Assembly (NCBI GenBank): GCA_035513055.1 | Contig: DATKCT010000066.1 | Span: 5,016 to 69,015, forward strand | From: DATKCT01 sp035513055 | GTDB lineage: Bacteria; Verrucomicrobiota; Verrucomicrobiia; Verrucomicrobiales; DEV007 | Length of the DNA stretch: 64,000 nt | Direction of reading: 5' to 3' | Part shown: positions 27,067 to 35,361 of the stretch, piece after piece | Numbering within the stretch: the stretch's first letter is position 1 | Layout of the letters: each line of letters opens with the position of its first letter | Notes under the pieces: model-generated | The model's database searches: none | Told to the model about the DNA's origin: nothing | What the model saw: the letters and a program-made list of their open reading frames with translations, nothing else | Translations under genes and position numbers: made by a program

Positions 27067-29223
27067 TCACTCCACGTATTGAAACCGGCTCAAGGAAAAC
27101 ATTGCGTGGCAGGCCATCGACCACGCGCGAAATTCGGCATCCGGTTCGTCTTGCTTGGGAAGGTTCTTTCCAGCGGCGTCCTGAATAAAGGCCAAAACCC
27201 GTTGTCTCTCGTCCTCCGACGGCTTGCAGTTGAGAATCAGCTCGAACATTTTGTCGACGCGCGCAGCTGCGCCGCCGCTCGTCTCATCCTTCAACACCCT
27301 CCGCGCCGCCGCTTCCGCCGCCTCAATGACCATCTTGTCGTTGAGCAAGAACAATCCCTGCGTGGCGACGTTGGTCCGCGGCCGCGATCCGGTCGTCGCG
27401 TGCGGATCGGCAAAGTTGAAGGCGTCGAACAGTTCCGGCAGATCGTTGCGGATCACCGGCAGGTAGACGCTGCGACAGGAAAAGCCGGTGCGCCGGCGCA
27501 CCTCGTTTTTGCCGACAGCCGTCGCTTGATCTCCCAAATACCACACCGTGGATTGCATCCGGGTCAGGTCCAACTCACCGGCTGATAGGAGCATCGCGTC
27601 CCGCAACGCTTCCGCCTCGAGACGGCGCCGGTTCGCCCTCCAGAGTAGGCGGTTGTCCGGATCGGTCGCGTAGGCTTCGGCGTCGCTCTCACTGCTCAGG
27701 CCAAAAGTCCGGCTCAATGCAATCTTGCGAACCAGAGATTTCACCGACCATCCCGAGTCGATCAATTCGCGGGCCAGATAATCGAGCAGTTCCGGGTGGC
27801 TGGGCTCCTCGCCTGTCCGTCCAAAGTTGTCGGTTGTCCTGACGATGCCCTCCCCGATCAGGTGAAGCCAGATCCGGTTGGCGAGAACGCGCGCAGTCAA
27901 TCTCCCTGCCCCGGCCTCGACGTCCGTGAGCCAACGGCCCAGCTCCATTCGCCCGCTGGAACCCTCCGGAATCCCGGGCTTTACCCCGGCCGCGACGACG
28001 CCCAAGAATCCTCGCGCGACCTTGTCTCCCGGCCGATCGAACTGCCCGGCCCGGCGAATGGATTCGTCGCCCGGCGCATCCGCATCAGCGGGAATCATCG
28101 CCCGCGGAGGGATCGGCGGCGGATTGGAAATAGCCGCATCCAGCTCGGCGATCAATCCATTCTGCGCCTCGATTCGCTTTTCGATCGGCTCAGCTTGATC
28201 CCCTGCGCCTGCAGACGCCGCTCCGGGATGGTTCGCGACGAATTCCTCGAGGGCGGTCGCCTCTCCGTTTTTCAACAATTCCAGAAGCGACCCGGCCTGC
28301 TCCCGCGTCTTCTTCATTTTAGGCAGGCCCCGCCAGTATTCCTCGTAGATCCCGTCCAGCACATCGCCGTCCTCGCCTAGACCGGCCAGACGTTCCATCA
28401 CCCTCTGCTCCCCCAGCATGTAGCGCTGCTCCATCACCTGTGTCGACGTCAGGATGCCGGCCATCGCATAATAGTCCGCCGTGGGAATCGGATCGAACTT
28501 GTGATCATGACACCTCGCGCAACCGAGAGTGAGCCCGAGAAAAGCCCGCCCGATGGTGTCGAGCTGTTCGTCGGCGACCTCCATCCGCTGTCGCTCGACA
28601 TCGTTGCCCAGCAACACCTTTGGACCGATGACCAAGAACCCTGCCGCGATCCGTTTACGGTCGCGTTCCTCGATGGATGAGAACGGCAACAGATCGCCGG
28701 CGATCTGCTCAAGAACTAAGCGATCGTAGGACAGATCTGCGTTGACGGAATCAATCACCCAGTTCCGGTAACGCCATGCTTCGCGGAACAGGAAGTTCTC
28801 ATCCAAACCATTGGAATCGGCATAACGGGCCAGGTCGAGCCAGTGCCGGCCCCAACGCTCCCCGAACTGCGGCGAGTTGAGCAGATGATCGACCAGCCGT
28901 TCGACTGCGTCAGCCCCTTTGTCCTCGACGAACGCCTGCACCGCCGCTGGGTCCGGAGGCAATCCGGTCAATTGAAGATAGAGTCTCCGGATCAGGTCCA
29001 GCGGATCCGCGTCGGCGCCGGGTTTCAAGCCCGCGGCCTCAAGTCCGGTAAGCACGAAGTCATCGATGGGCGACCTCGACCAATCCGAACTCGTTGCCGG
29101 ACGGGTATGGGCCAGAGGTCGAAACGCCCAGTGGTCCCTTCCGCCAGCAGCATCCGCCAAATCACCGGCCTCGGCCACCGGTCCAACCGCAAGAATGAGG
29201 GCAAGCGCAAGGGGAATCTCCAT
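27067..29223 (-). CDS. DUF1549/DUF1553 protein (Planctomycete-type)
   Basis: 718 residues from the ATG at 29223, which gives a signal peptide (MEIPLALALILAVGPVAEAG). An ATG 13 codons earlier is also possible. DUF1549 block: SPIDDFVLTGLEAAGLKPG, LIRRLYLQLTGLPP, GERWGRHWLDLARYADSNG. DUF1553 block in the C-terminal half: RLTARVLANRIWLHLIGEG, HPELLDYLARELIDSGWSVK, RRLEAEALRDAML and NVATQGLFLLND. A CxxCH-like CARCHDHKFDPI near residue 240 could bind a heme. The cytochrome-like PSCyt1 domain often found before DUF1549 is absent. It is paired with the DUF1501 gene 4 bases downstream. Confidence 0.9.
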   Translation of the reverse strand: MEIPLALALILAVGPVAEAGDLADAAGGRDHWAFRPLAHTRPATSSDWSRSPIDDFVLTGLEAAGLKPGADADPLDLIRRLYLQLTGLPPDPAAVQAFVEDKGADAVERLVDHLLNSPQFGERWGRHWLDLARYADSNGLDENFLFREAWRYRNWVIDSVNADLSYDRLVLEQIAGDLLPFSSIEERDRKRIAAGFLVIGPKVLLGNDVERQRMEVADEQLDTIGRAFLGLTLGCARCHDHKFDPIPTADYYAMAGILTSTQVMEQRYMLGEQRVMERLAGLGEDGDVLDGIYEEYWRGLPKMKKTREQAGSLLELLKNGEATALEEFVANHPGAASAGAGDQAEPIEKRIEAQNGLIAELDAAISNPPPIPPRAMIPADADAPGDESIRRAGQFDRPGDKVARGFLGVVAAGVKPGIPEGSSGRMELGRWLTDVEAGAGRLTARVLANRIWLHLIGEGIVRTTDNFGRTGEEPSHPELLDYLARELIDSGWSVKSLVRKIALSRTFGLSSESDAEAYATDPDNRLLWRANRRRLEAEALRDAMLLSAGELDLTRMQSTVWYLGDQATAVGKNEVRRRTGFSCRSVYLPVIRNDLPELFDAFNFADPHATTGSRPRTNVATQGLFLLNDKMVIEAAEAAARRVLKDETSGGAAARVDKMFELILNCKPSEDERQRVLAFIQDAAGKNLPKQDEPDAEFRAWSMACHAMFSLSRFQYVE

Positions 29224-29615
29224 TCGTCTTGGAGAAAACTCCACGGGAGACCCATTTCGCATTCGGAAACCGAAGTTCTGTGATCTCACATGCAAAACCC
29301 CATGCTCGGAACGCTCTCCAATCGCCCTAGCCCATTCAAGCGGCAGGGGCGATCCTCTACGCGGAGAACGCTCTTTCCCCGGAAGCCTGACCCGATGTGG
29401 CTCGAGGGGCAAGCAAGAACTTCAGTCCGCAAACAGGGCGTGTTGATCTTATTCGGTGATGCCGCGCGGAACTTGGACTGCGCCGAGATCGCCGCTCTGT
29501 TTCGAGCCGAGGAGCGCCGTGGGAGAAATGTGGCCGAGCAAGAGGCTCGGGAATGGGGAGATCGAACCTTCGTTCCCTCTGTTGTCTCCTGTTCAATCCG
29601 AAGGGATCGTCTCCA
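29224..29615. other. Intergenic region without supported gene
   Basis: I see no gene, tRNA or strong terminator. Some of it may be leader of the DUF1549/1553 gene or part of its N-terminus if an earlier start is used. Confidence 0.4.
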
Positions 29616-30062
29616 TCAGCCGCCGGCGGGAATCGCGGGCGCGAAAATCTCCTCCGGCCTGAAGAAGCGCTTCAATTCCCCCTCCGCACTCTCGATTGAA
29701 TCGGAAGCGTGAGCCACGTTGACCATCTTGTTCTCGCCCATGTCGCCGCGGATGGTTCCCGCAGGCGCCTCCGCCGAGTCCGTCGGCCCCAGAAGGTCGC
29801 GCACCCGTTGCACCACGTCCGGACCCGACAAGGCGATAGCCACGACCGGACTGGACTGCATGAAAGCGACAATGCTGGGGAAAAAGGGCTTGCCGGCCAC
29901 GTGAGCGTAATGATCACGCAACAGTTCCTCCGTCAATTCCATCATCTTCATCCCGCGCACGATGAAGCCTTCCTTCTCGAACCGGCGCAAGACCTCACCG
30001 CAGTGACCCTTGGTCACGCAGTCAGGTTTCAGCAGGATCAGGGAGGTTTCTTCGACGGACAT
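29616..30062 (-). CDS. ndk: Nucleoside diphosphate kinase
   Basis: 148 residues from the ATG at 30062 (MSVEETSLILLKPDCVTKG); an upstream start 12 codons earlier adds no family sequence. Ndk transfers the gamma phosphate of ATP to NDPs through a phospho-histidine. Family blocks: LLKPDCVTKG, EGFIVRGMKMMEL, HYAHVAGKPFFPSIVAFM, GPTDSAEAPAGTIRGDMGENKMVNVAHASDS, where the His of AHASDS is the catalytic one (HGSDS in most members). It appears monocistronic and divergent from the TRAP transporter operon. Confidence 0.95.
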   Translation of the reverse strand: MSVEETSLILLKPDCVTKGHCGEVLRRFEKEGFIVRGMKMMELTEELLRDHYAHVAGKPFFPSIVAFMQSSPVVAIALSGPDVVQRVRDLLGPTDSAEAPAGTIRGDMGENKMVNVAHASDSIESAEGELKRFFRPEEIFAPAIPAGG

Positions 30063-30369
30063 AGGCCGCGAAGAAAAACGCAATCCACGCCTTTGCAAGA
30101 GGGGAAAGATGGGTCCGCAACTTCATCGCCACGCCGTTCCCCAGGGAGACGCAGAGAGCGCCAACGCCCTAGCGCACTGTTCCGCGGTCTGGGACTAACA
30201 TGCGCCGGATGTGTGTTCCGGCTCTCCCCAAAACCCCAACCGCGATTTGTAGACCGGTTCTTTGCTTTCCACGATGCGAAGCTTTCTTTGGAGGAATTGG
30301 GCGACATCGCCTACCCCTATGTCGACTGATTGGAAAAACTTGTCTCGGAACCGTGACCGGACGGCGCCC

Positions 30370-31464
30370 ATGGCCGCAGCATCCCAGCCCCGCGCAACCC
30401 CTTCTAGCCTGAAACCCGCTCGTTTCGCCGGAGTCCTATCCGCGTTCGCCCTGGCCCTCCTCCTCCTCCTCGCTCCCTCCGCGCGGAGCGACGAACTGCG
30501 CCTGCTGACCATGCGCGAAGGAACCGCCTGGTATGCCTTCGGCGCCACGCTCTACAAACTCCTCAAGGACGAACTTCCCGAGGGCGTCCACCTCGTCGTC
30601 CTGCCGCGCGGCGGCGGCGTGGTCAATCCCCTGGCTGTCGCGGCCGGAAAAGCCGATCTGGCCATCGCCAATGTCGCCACCGCCCGCTGGGCCTACGAGG
30701 ACAAGGCCGGGTCCTCCTCGACTCAAGCAGAATCCAACTTGCGCGCCCTGGCCGGCGGCCTCAATCAGGTCTGGTTCATGATCCTGGCCCGGGACGACCT
30801 GATCCAGAGGGCCGGCTCCACTGATCTCAAAACGATCCTCCATGCGGATCGCGCCCCGCGCATTGTGATGAAACCACGCGGCAGCAGCGTTCCACCCTTG
30901 GCCGGCCGGATCTTCGAGATCCTCGACACCAGCCGGGAGGATATCCTCCGGCGCGGCGGGTCGATCCATCAGGTTTCCGCTTCGCAAATACCCGCGCTGC
31001 TCCGCGGTGGCGGAGCTGATCTCTACCTGGAGGCGGGCCCGCTCGGCCACCCCACTGTGACCGAAGCGTGCCTCACCACGCCGCTGCGTTTCCTGGCCCT
31101 GCCTGACGTTGTTCTCGAGGCTCTCGCCAAGGAAGGATTGGCCTCGAGTCCGCTCCCGCCGTTCTTCAAAGGACAGGACCAACCCGTTCCCAGCGTGGAT
31201 CTCGGGACTGTTCTGATCGCTCACTCCGGCCTATCCGATGAAATCGCCTATCTCATCACCAAGACGCTGTGTCAGAATCAGGCGGCCATGGCGCGCGCCC
31301 ACAAGGCATGGTCGCGCTTCGACCCCTCGCGCGCTGGCCTTCCGGCGCGGACCGGACTTCCGTTACATCCCGGCGCCGCCCGTTACTACCGGGAACAAGG
31401 CTGGCCTGCTGACGATTCCTCCGAAGACGGCCCTGTGAGGGATGGCCAGCCCGCCGGTCCATGA
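30370..31464 (+). CDS. TAXI-family TRAP transporter solute-binding protein
   Basis: 364 residues from the ATG at 30370, which places a signal peptide (RFAGVLSAFALALLLLLAPSARS) near residue 20; two earlier ATGs are possible. The mature part starts LRLLTMREGTAWYAFGATLYKLL, the usual TAXI opening, and continues with GGGVVNPLAVAAGKADLAIANV. TAXI proteins bind organic acids such as glutamate or 2-oxoglutarate in the periplasm and feed a TRAP permease. The stop overlaps the permease start (ATGA). Confidence 0.9.
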   Translation: MAAASQPRATPSSLKPARFAGVLSAFALALLLLLAPSARSDELRLLTMREGTAWYAFGATLYKLLKDELPEGVHLVVLPRGGGVVNPLAVAAGKADLAIANVATARWAYEDKAGSSSTQAESNLRALAGGLNQVWFMILARDDLIQRAGSTDLKTILHADRAPRIVMKPRGSSVPPLAGRIFEILDTSREDILRRGGSIHQVSASQIPALLRGGGADLYLEAGPLGHPTVTEACLTTPLRFLALPDVVLEALAKEGLASSPLPPFFKGQDQPVPSVDLGTVLIAHSGLSDEIAYLITKTLCQNQAAMARAHKAWSRFDPSRAGLPARTGLPLHPGAARYYREQGWPADDSSEDGPVRDGQPAGP

Positions 31465-33419
31465 GCGGTTCTGCATCCGCCCTCTCCGCTGGAAGCGCCC
31501 TGCGAACCTGCGTCGGGATGGCTTGCCTGTTGTTCCACTTCGGGCTCCTGGCCTATCCACTGCCTCCGCTGCCTCAGCGGGCCATTCACCTCGCATTCGC
31601 TCTGGCGCTTGTCCTGGCCTGGAATCCACTCCCCAAACCGGTCCCCCTGCGCCGCACCATCGACGGGCTGCTTCTCGCAGGCGCCGCCGCCGCCGCTCTG
31701 TATTACCTCGTTGCCGGAACCCGCCTCGAATCGCGCATGGAGATGATCGATCCCGTCTTCGCCATCGACCGGCTGGCGGGAGGGTTGCTCATCCTATTGC
31801 TCCTCGAAACCGTTCGCCGCTGTGTGGGATGGAATCTCCTGTCCGTCCTCCTGCTCGCGCTCGTTTACGGCTTCTTCGGGCGCTGGTTTCCCGATTGGGC
31901 CTCCTGGCCGCTCGTCCCGGATCTCCTGCGCTTCGGGGGATTCTCCATGAACGACGCCGTGGAAAACCTAACCATGACGACGGACGGCGTTCTCGGATTC
32001 ACCACCGCGACTTCTGTGGATCTCGTCTTTTACTTCGTCGTCTTCGGCGCGTTTTACAGCGCCATCGGAGGAAGCCGGTTTCTCATGGACGCCGGGTTGC
32101 GCCTGGCCGGGTCCGGCCCTTCCAATCCCGCCCGCGCCGCCATCGTCGCCAGCAGTCTCATGGGCAGCGTGAGCGGAAGCGCTGTGGCCAATGTCGCCAC
32201 GACAGGCTTCTTAACCATACCCTTGATGCGCCGATGCGGATACACCTCCACTCAAGCCGCGGGCATCGAAGCCATCGCTTCCACCGGAGGGCAACTCCTG
32301 CCCCCGATCATGGGTGTAGCCGCCTTCGTGATGGCGGAGCGTCTCGAAATCCCCTACCCACAGATCGCTCTGGCCGGCCTTATACCCGCTCTGGCCTTCT
32401 ACCTGACGCTCTTTCTCACCGCGCGCAATCCGGCCTCCCCTTCCGCTTCCGCCGCGACCACAAGCCGTCTTCCGACCGAGAGCCTTCGCCGCCGGCTTTA
32501 TCTTCTCCTCCCTATTGCGGTGCTTCTGGCGCTCTTCGCGATGGGAAAGCCTCCCGCTCTCAGCGCTGCGGCGGCCTGCGGAGTCTGCCTGCTTTTGGGT
32601 TGCCTCGCTCCTCTCGCTTCGCGAACCTCTCTCTCGGTTTGGCGCGACGCTCTCGACTCGGGAATTCGGCGGGCCGCCGAAGTCGCGGTCCCCATCGCCG
32701 CCATCGGCATCGTCATCACCGTGGCCGTTCAGTCGGGTTTAGCCCTGCGCTTCTCCGTGGAATTGGTGGAAATGAGCGCGGGCCACAGCGCTGCTGGGCT
32801 CCTTCTCGTCATGGGCGGGTGCCTGGTCTTGGGCATGGGCCTGCCCACTGTCGCCGCTTACGTGCTTGGAGCGACCCTCCTCGCCCCGGCATTGCTCGAG
32901 ATCGGCATACCCGAGCTGTCCGCGCATTTCTTCATCTTCTATTACTGCGTTCTGTCCATGGTCACCCCGCCGGTGGCCTTGGCCAGCGCCACTGCTGCGG
33001 GTCTCGCCGCCGCGCCCTTTCTCAGCGTCTGCATCCATGCGCTCAGGCTTGGAGTTCCGGCCTTCCTTCTTCCTTGCCTCTTCGTCTTTGAACCGGCCCT
33101 CCTCGCGCAGGGGTCCGTCCTCCGGGTCGTCGCCGCTGCCGCCATCGGCCTGACTGGAGCATTGGCGGCGGCGGCAGCTTCCTCTGGCCGCTGCTTTGGC
33201 CCCCTCACATTCTCCGGGCGGACATTTCTGGGTTTGGCCGCTTTGGCAATCTTTACCGGACCCCTTTGCGTCCCGGGCAGCGCTCTGCACGATAGCTTTC
33301 CCCTAACTAAGAGCCTTCCTGGGGTCGCCGCAGTCGCCGCCTTCTGCGCCCTGCGCCTCCGGTTGCAATACCGCCGCACCATCGTTTCCGCGCCGCCGTC
33401 TTCCTCCTCCCTCCCATGA
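31461..33419 (+). CDS. TRAP transporter permease, fused DctQM (TAXI-associated)
   Basis: 652 residues, almost wholly membrane-spanning. The N-terminal part (four to six helices) corresponds to the small DctQ subunit. The DctM part has VVFGAFYSAIGGSRFLMDAG, the conserved SSLMGSVSGSAVANVATTGFLTIPLM, EAIASTGGQLLPPIMG and GMGLPTVAAYVLGATLLAPAL, which are TRAP-M hallmarks. Single-chain DctQM is the normal partner of TAXI binding proteins. ATGA overlaps link it to both the binding protein and the next gene, so all three are probably translated as an operon. Confidence 0.93.
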   Translation: MSGSASALSAGSALRTCVGMACLLFHFGLLAYPLPPLPQRAIHLAFALALVLAWNPLPKPVPLRRTIDGLLLAGAAAAALYYLVAGTRLESRMEMIDPVFAIDRLAGGLLILLLLETVRRCVGWNLLSVLLLALVYGFFGRWFPDWASWPLVPDLLRFGGFSMNDAVENLTMTTDGVLGFTTATSVDLVFYFVVFGAFYSAIGGSRFLMDAGLRLAGSGPSNPARAAIVASSLMGSVSGSAVANVATTGFLTIPLMRRCGYTSTQAAGIEAIASTGGQLLPPIMGVAAFVMAERLEIPYPQIALAGLIPALAFYLTLFLTARNPASPSASAATTSRLPTESLRRRLYLLLPIAVLLALFAMGKPPALSAAAACGVCLLLGCLAPLASRTSLSVWRDALDSGIRRAAEVAVPIAAIGIVITVAVQSGLALRFSVELVEMSAGHSAAGLLLVMGGCLVLGMGLPTVAAYVLGATLLAPALLEIGIPELSAHFFIFYYCVLSMVTPPVALASATAAGLAAAPFLSVCIHALRLGVPAFLLPCLFVFEPALLAQGSVLRVVAAAAIGLTGALAAAAASSGRCFGPLTFSGRTFLGLAALAIFTGPLCVPGSALHDSFPLTKSLPGVAAVAAFCALRLRLQYRRTIVSAPPSSSSLP

Positions 33420-34195
33420 GCAACTCGATTCTCCCATCCGATCCACGCGCCCTGCGTCAACTCATCCGGGAAGGGCTCTATACGGGACCCACCCGCGGTC
33501 TCGCGCCGGGCAGAATCCAGTGCAATCTGGTCGTCTTGCGACAGAGCCACGCCGCGGATTTCCTCCTATACTGCCAGCGCAACTCCAAAGCCTGTCCGCT
33601 CATCGAGGCAACCGGTCCGGGCGACCCCGAACCGAGATGCAGCGCCGCCGGAGCGGACCTCCGCACCGATCTGCCTCGCTACAACGTCTTTCGTAATGGC
33701 CGCTGCGAAGCGGAACCCAAGGACATCATTTCGCTATGGGAACCGGACCACGTCGCCTTTCTCTTGGGGTCGGGTATGAGTTCGGACGACGCCCTCCAGC
33801 GGGCCGGGATTCCCACGGACAGCCACCGCTGGGTTCTGCGCAGCGCCGTTCCCACTGAGCCAGCGGGACCTTTTCGCGGCAACCTCATCGTGACGATGCG
33901 CTGGCTAACCTCCCGGCAAGCCATCCAAGCCGTCCGCATCACAGCCCGCTATCCACTCCATCACGGGGCTCCCTTCCATATCGGAGATCCCGCAGCCATC
34001 GGCGCGGATCTCCAGGCGCCGCTCTTTGGAGGTCCCGTTCCCGAAAAACCCCGGGATCAAATCGCCCTCTTCTGGCCCTGCGGCGTCACCCCTCAATCCT
34101 CAGCCGAATCCGCCGCGCTCGACCTCATGATTACTCACGCTCCTGCCCACGCCTTCATTACCGACCTGCTCGCCGACGAGCACGCCACGGGATGA
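33416..34195 (+). CDS. DUF1445 / YcsI-type protein (putative hydro-lyase, D-glutamate cyclase-like)
   Basis: 259 residues, full family length. Conserved blocks: RGLAPGRIQCNLVVLRQSHAADFLLYCQRNSKACPL, LRTDLPRYNVFRNG, DHVAFLLGSGMS, NLIVTMRWLTSRQAI, and GVTPQSSAESAALDLMITHAPAHAFITDL at the end. The family is annotated as putative hydro-lyase and is related to mammalian D-glutamate cyclase. The ATG overlaps the permease stop (ATGA), so the transported solute is probably its substrate or a close relative. That link is inference from context. Confidence 0.9.
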   Translation: MSNSILPSDPRALRQLIREGLYTGPTRGLAPGRIQCNLVVLRQSHAADFLLYCQRNSKACPLIEATGPGDPEPRCSAAGADLRTDLPRYNVFRNGRCEAEPKDIISLWEPDHVAFLLGSGMSSDDALQRAGIPTDSHRWVLRSAVPTEPAGPFRGNLIVTMRWLTSRQAIQAVRITARYPLHHGAPFHIGDPAAIGADLQAPLFGGPVPEKPRDQIALFWPCGVTPQSSAESAALDLMITHAPAHAFITDLLADEHATG

Positions 34196-34343
34196 AGCGT
34201 CTCCAAGTGAGTGGCGTTTTCCTTGGCAAAGTCCAACTCCTTCTGGGCCGGATTCGAGAAACCGGCGCGCTTTTCGCGTCGCTGGCGAGATCCTCCGCCT
34301 AACCCGCCACAGCGGAAAGGGTATGAGAAATGTGGGTGAACCC

Positions 34344-35279
34344 TTACTTCATCTGCGCGAATCGCTCCCGCAACAAGTCTGACGCCGTCTTGCCCTTGAC
34401 CCGTGCCCGGGCCTCATCGATGGCCGCATGTTCCAGCACATTCTTGCTAGGACGTTCCACCTGATAGAACACTCCGAACTTCCCAGGATACTGCAAGTCA
34501 GCCAGCGCATAGGCCGCCCGCTCGTCGGTGACATCATGCCGCTCCTCGTCCTCGGGAGTCCCGTCCCAGGTCTTTTCTTCAATCACGTCGAACGTTCCGC
34601 CCTTTCGCGGATTCCCGTCGTCGAACGCGCCCGGATAAAAAATCACACATTCCGACAAACATTCCACCACAGAGAAACCGGGATGGCGGATGGCGCGTTC
34701 GAAATGCTCGATCATATGCTTCACTTGCGTCGCGTGAGTGCGCCCGATGAACGAGGCCCCGCCGGCGACCAGCTTCTTCATAGGATTGATGGGCCGGTCG
34801 ATCGCCCCTAATGGATCGGTCTTCGACTTGTAGCCTACCGGAGAAGTCGGTGAAGTCTGTTTCTTCGTCAACCCATAGACAAAGTTGTCCATGATGACGT
34901 AGGTCAAATTGATGTTCTTCCGGGCGGCGTGATCCAGATGGTTGCCCCCAATGGAAAAACCGTCCCCGTCGCCGCCGAAAACGAAGACGTGCACATCGGG
35001 CCGCGAGAGGCTCACGCCCGTTGCCAAAGGCAGCGCCCGGCCGTGAATGAAATGGATCCCATGTCCGTTGACGAAATAGGGGAATCGCGACGAACAGCCG
35101 ATCCCAGCGATGGTCACGATGTTCTGATGAGGGATTTGCAGGTTCTCCAACACTTTGAAGAACGCCGCCAGCACAGCAAAATCACCGCAGCCAGGACACC
35201 ACGTGGGATGATCCGCCGTCAGTTGTTTCTTTGTGAGCTTTTCCTGCGGCGGCTCAAGCAGAGGACTTGCGGTGGTCAT
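34344..35279 (-). CDS. korB: 2-oxoacid:ferredoxin oxidoreductase, beta subunit
   Basis: 311 residues. The beta subunit binds thiamine diphosphate and a 4Fe-4S cluster: HPTWCPGCGDFAVLAAF near the N-terminus, GCSSRFPYFVN, and the TPP motif GGDGDGFSIGGNHLDHAARKNINLTYVIMDN. C-terminal Cys-rich part contains SVVECLSECVIFYP. It is 82 bases downstream of the alpha subunit on the same strand. The pair most resembles 2-oxoglutarate:ferredoxin oxidoreductase of the reductive TCA or glutamate-linked metabolism, but pyruvate or branched-chain 2-oxoacids cannot be excluded from sequence. Confidence 0.92.
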   Translation of the reverse strand: MTTASPLLEPPQEKLTKKQLTADHPTWCPGCGDFAVLAAFFKVLENLQIPHQNIVTIAGIGCSSRFPYFVNGHGIHFIHGRALPLATGVSLSRPDVHVFVFGGDGDGFSIGGNHLDHAARKNINLTYVIMDNFVYGLTKKQTSPTSPVGYKSKTDPLGAIDRPINPMKKLVAGGASFIGRTHATQVKHMIEHFERAIRHPGFSVVECLSECVIFYPGAFDDGNPRKGGTFDVIEEKTWDGTPEDEERHDVTDERAAYALADLQYPGKFGVFYQVERPSKNVLEHAAIDEARARVKGKTASDLLRERFAQMK

Positions 35280-35361
35280 GGGTCGGAAGGTTGTGGCAGG
35301 GGGTGGCAGGGGGTGGCATTGAATCTCGGCGAGAATACGTTCGGCTCGATTCGGCTCTCCT

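Noticed and set aside
29521..29600. GGTTCGATC-like sequence resembling a tRNA T-loop on the minus strand
   Set aside because: The flanking bases do not pair as a T stem and no acceptor or anticodon stem could be drawn.
34310..34345. AAGGGT...ACCCTT inverted repeat downstream of korB
   Set aside because: Only six base pairs with a long loop and no U-run; not called a terminator.
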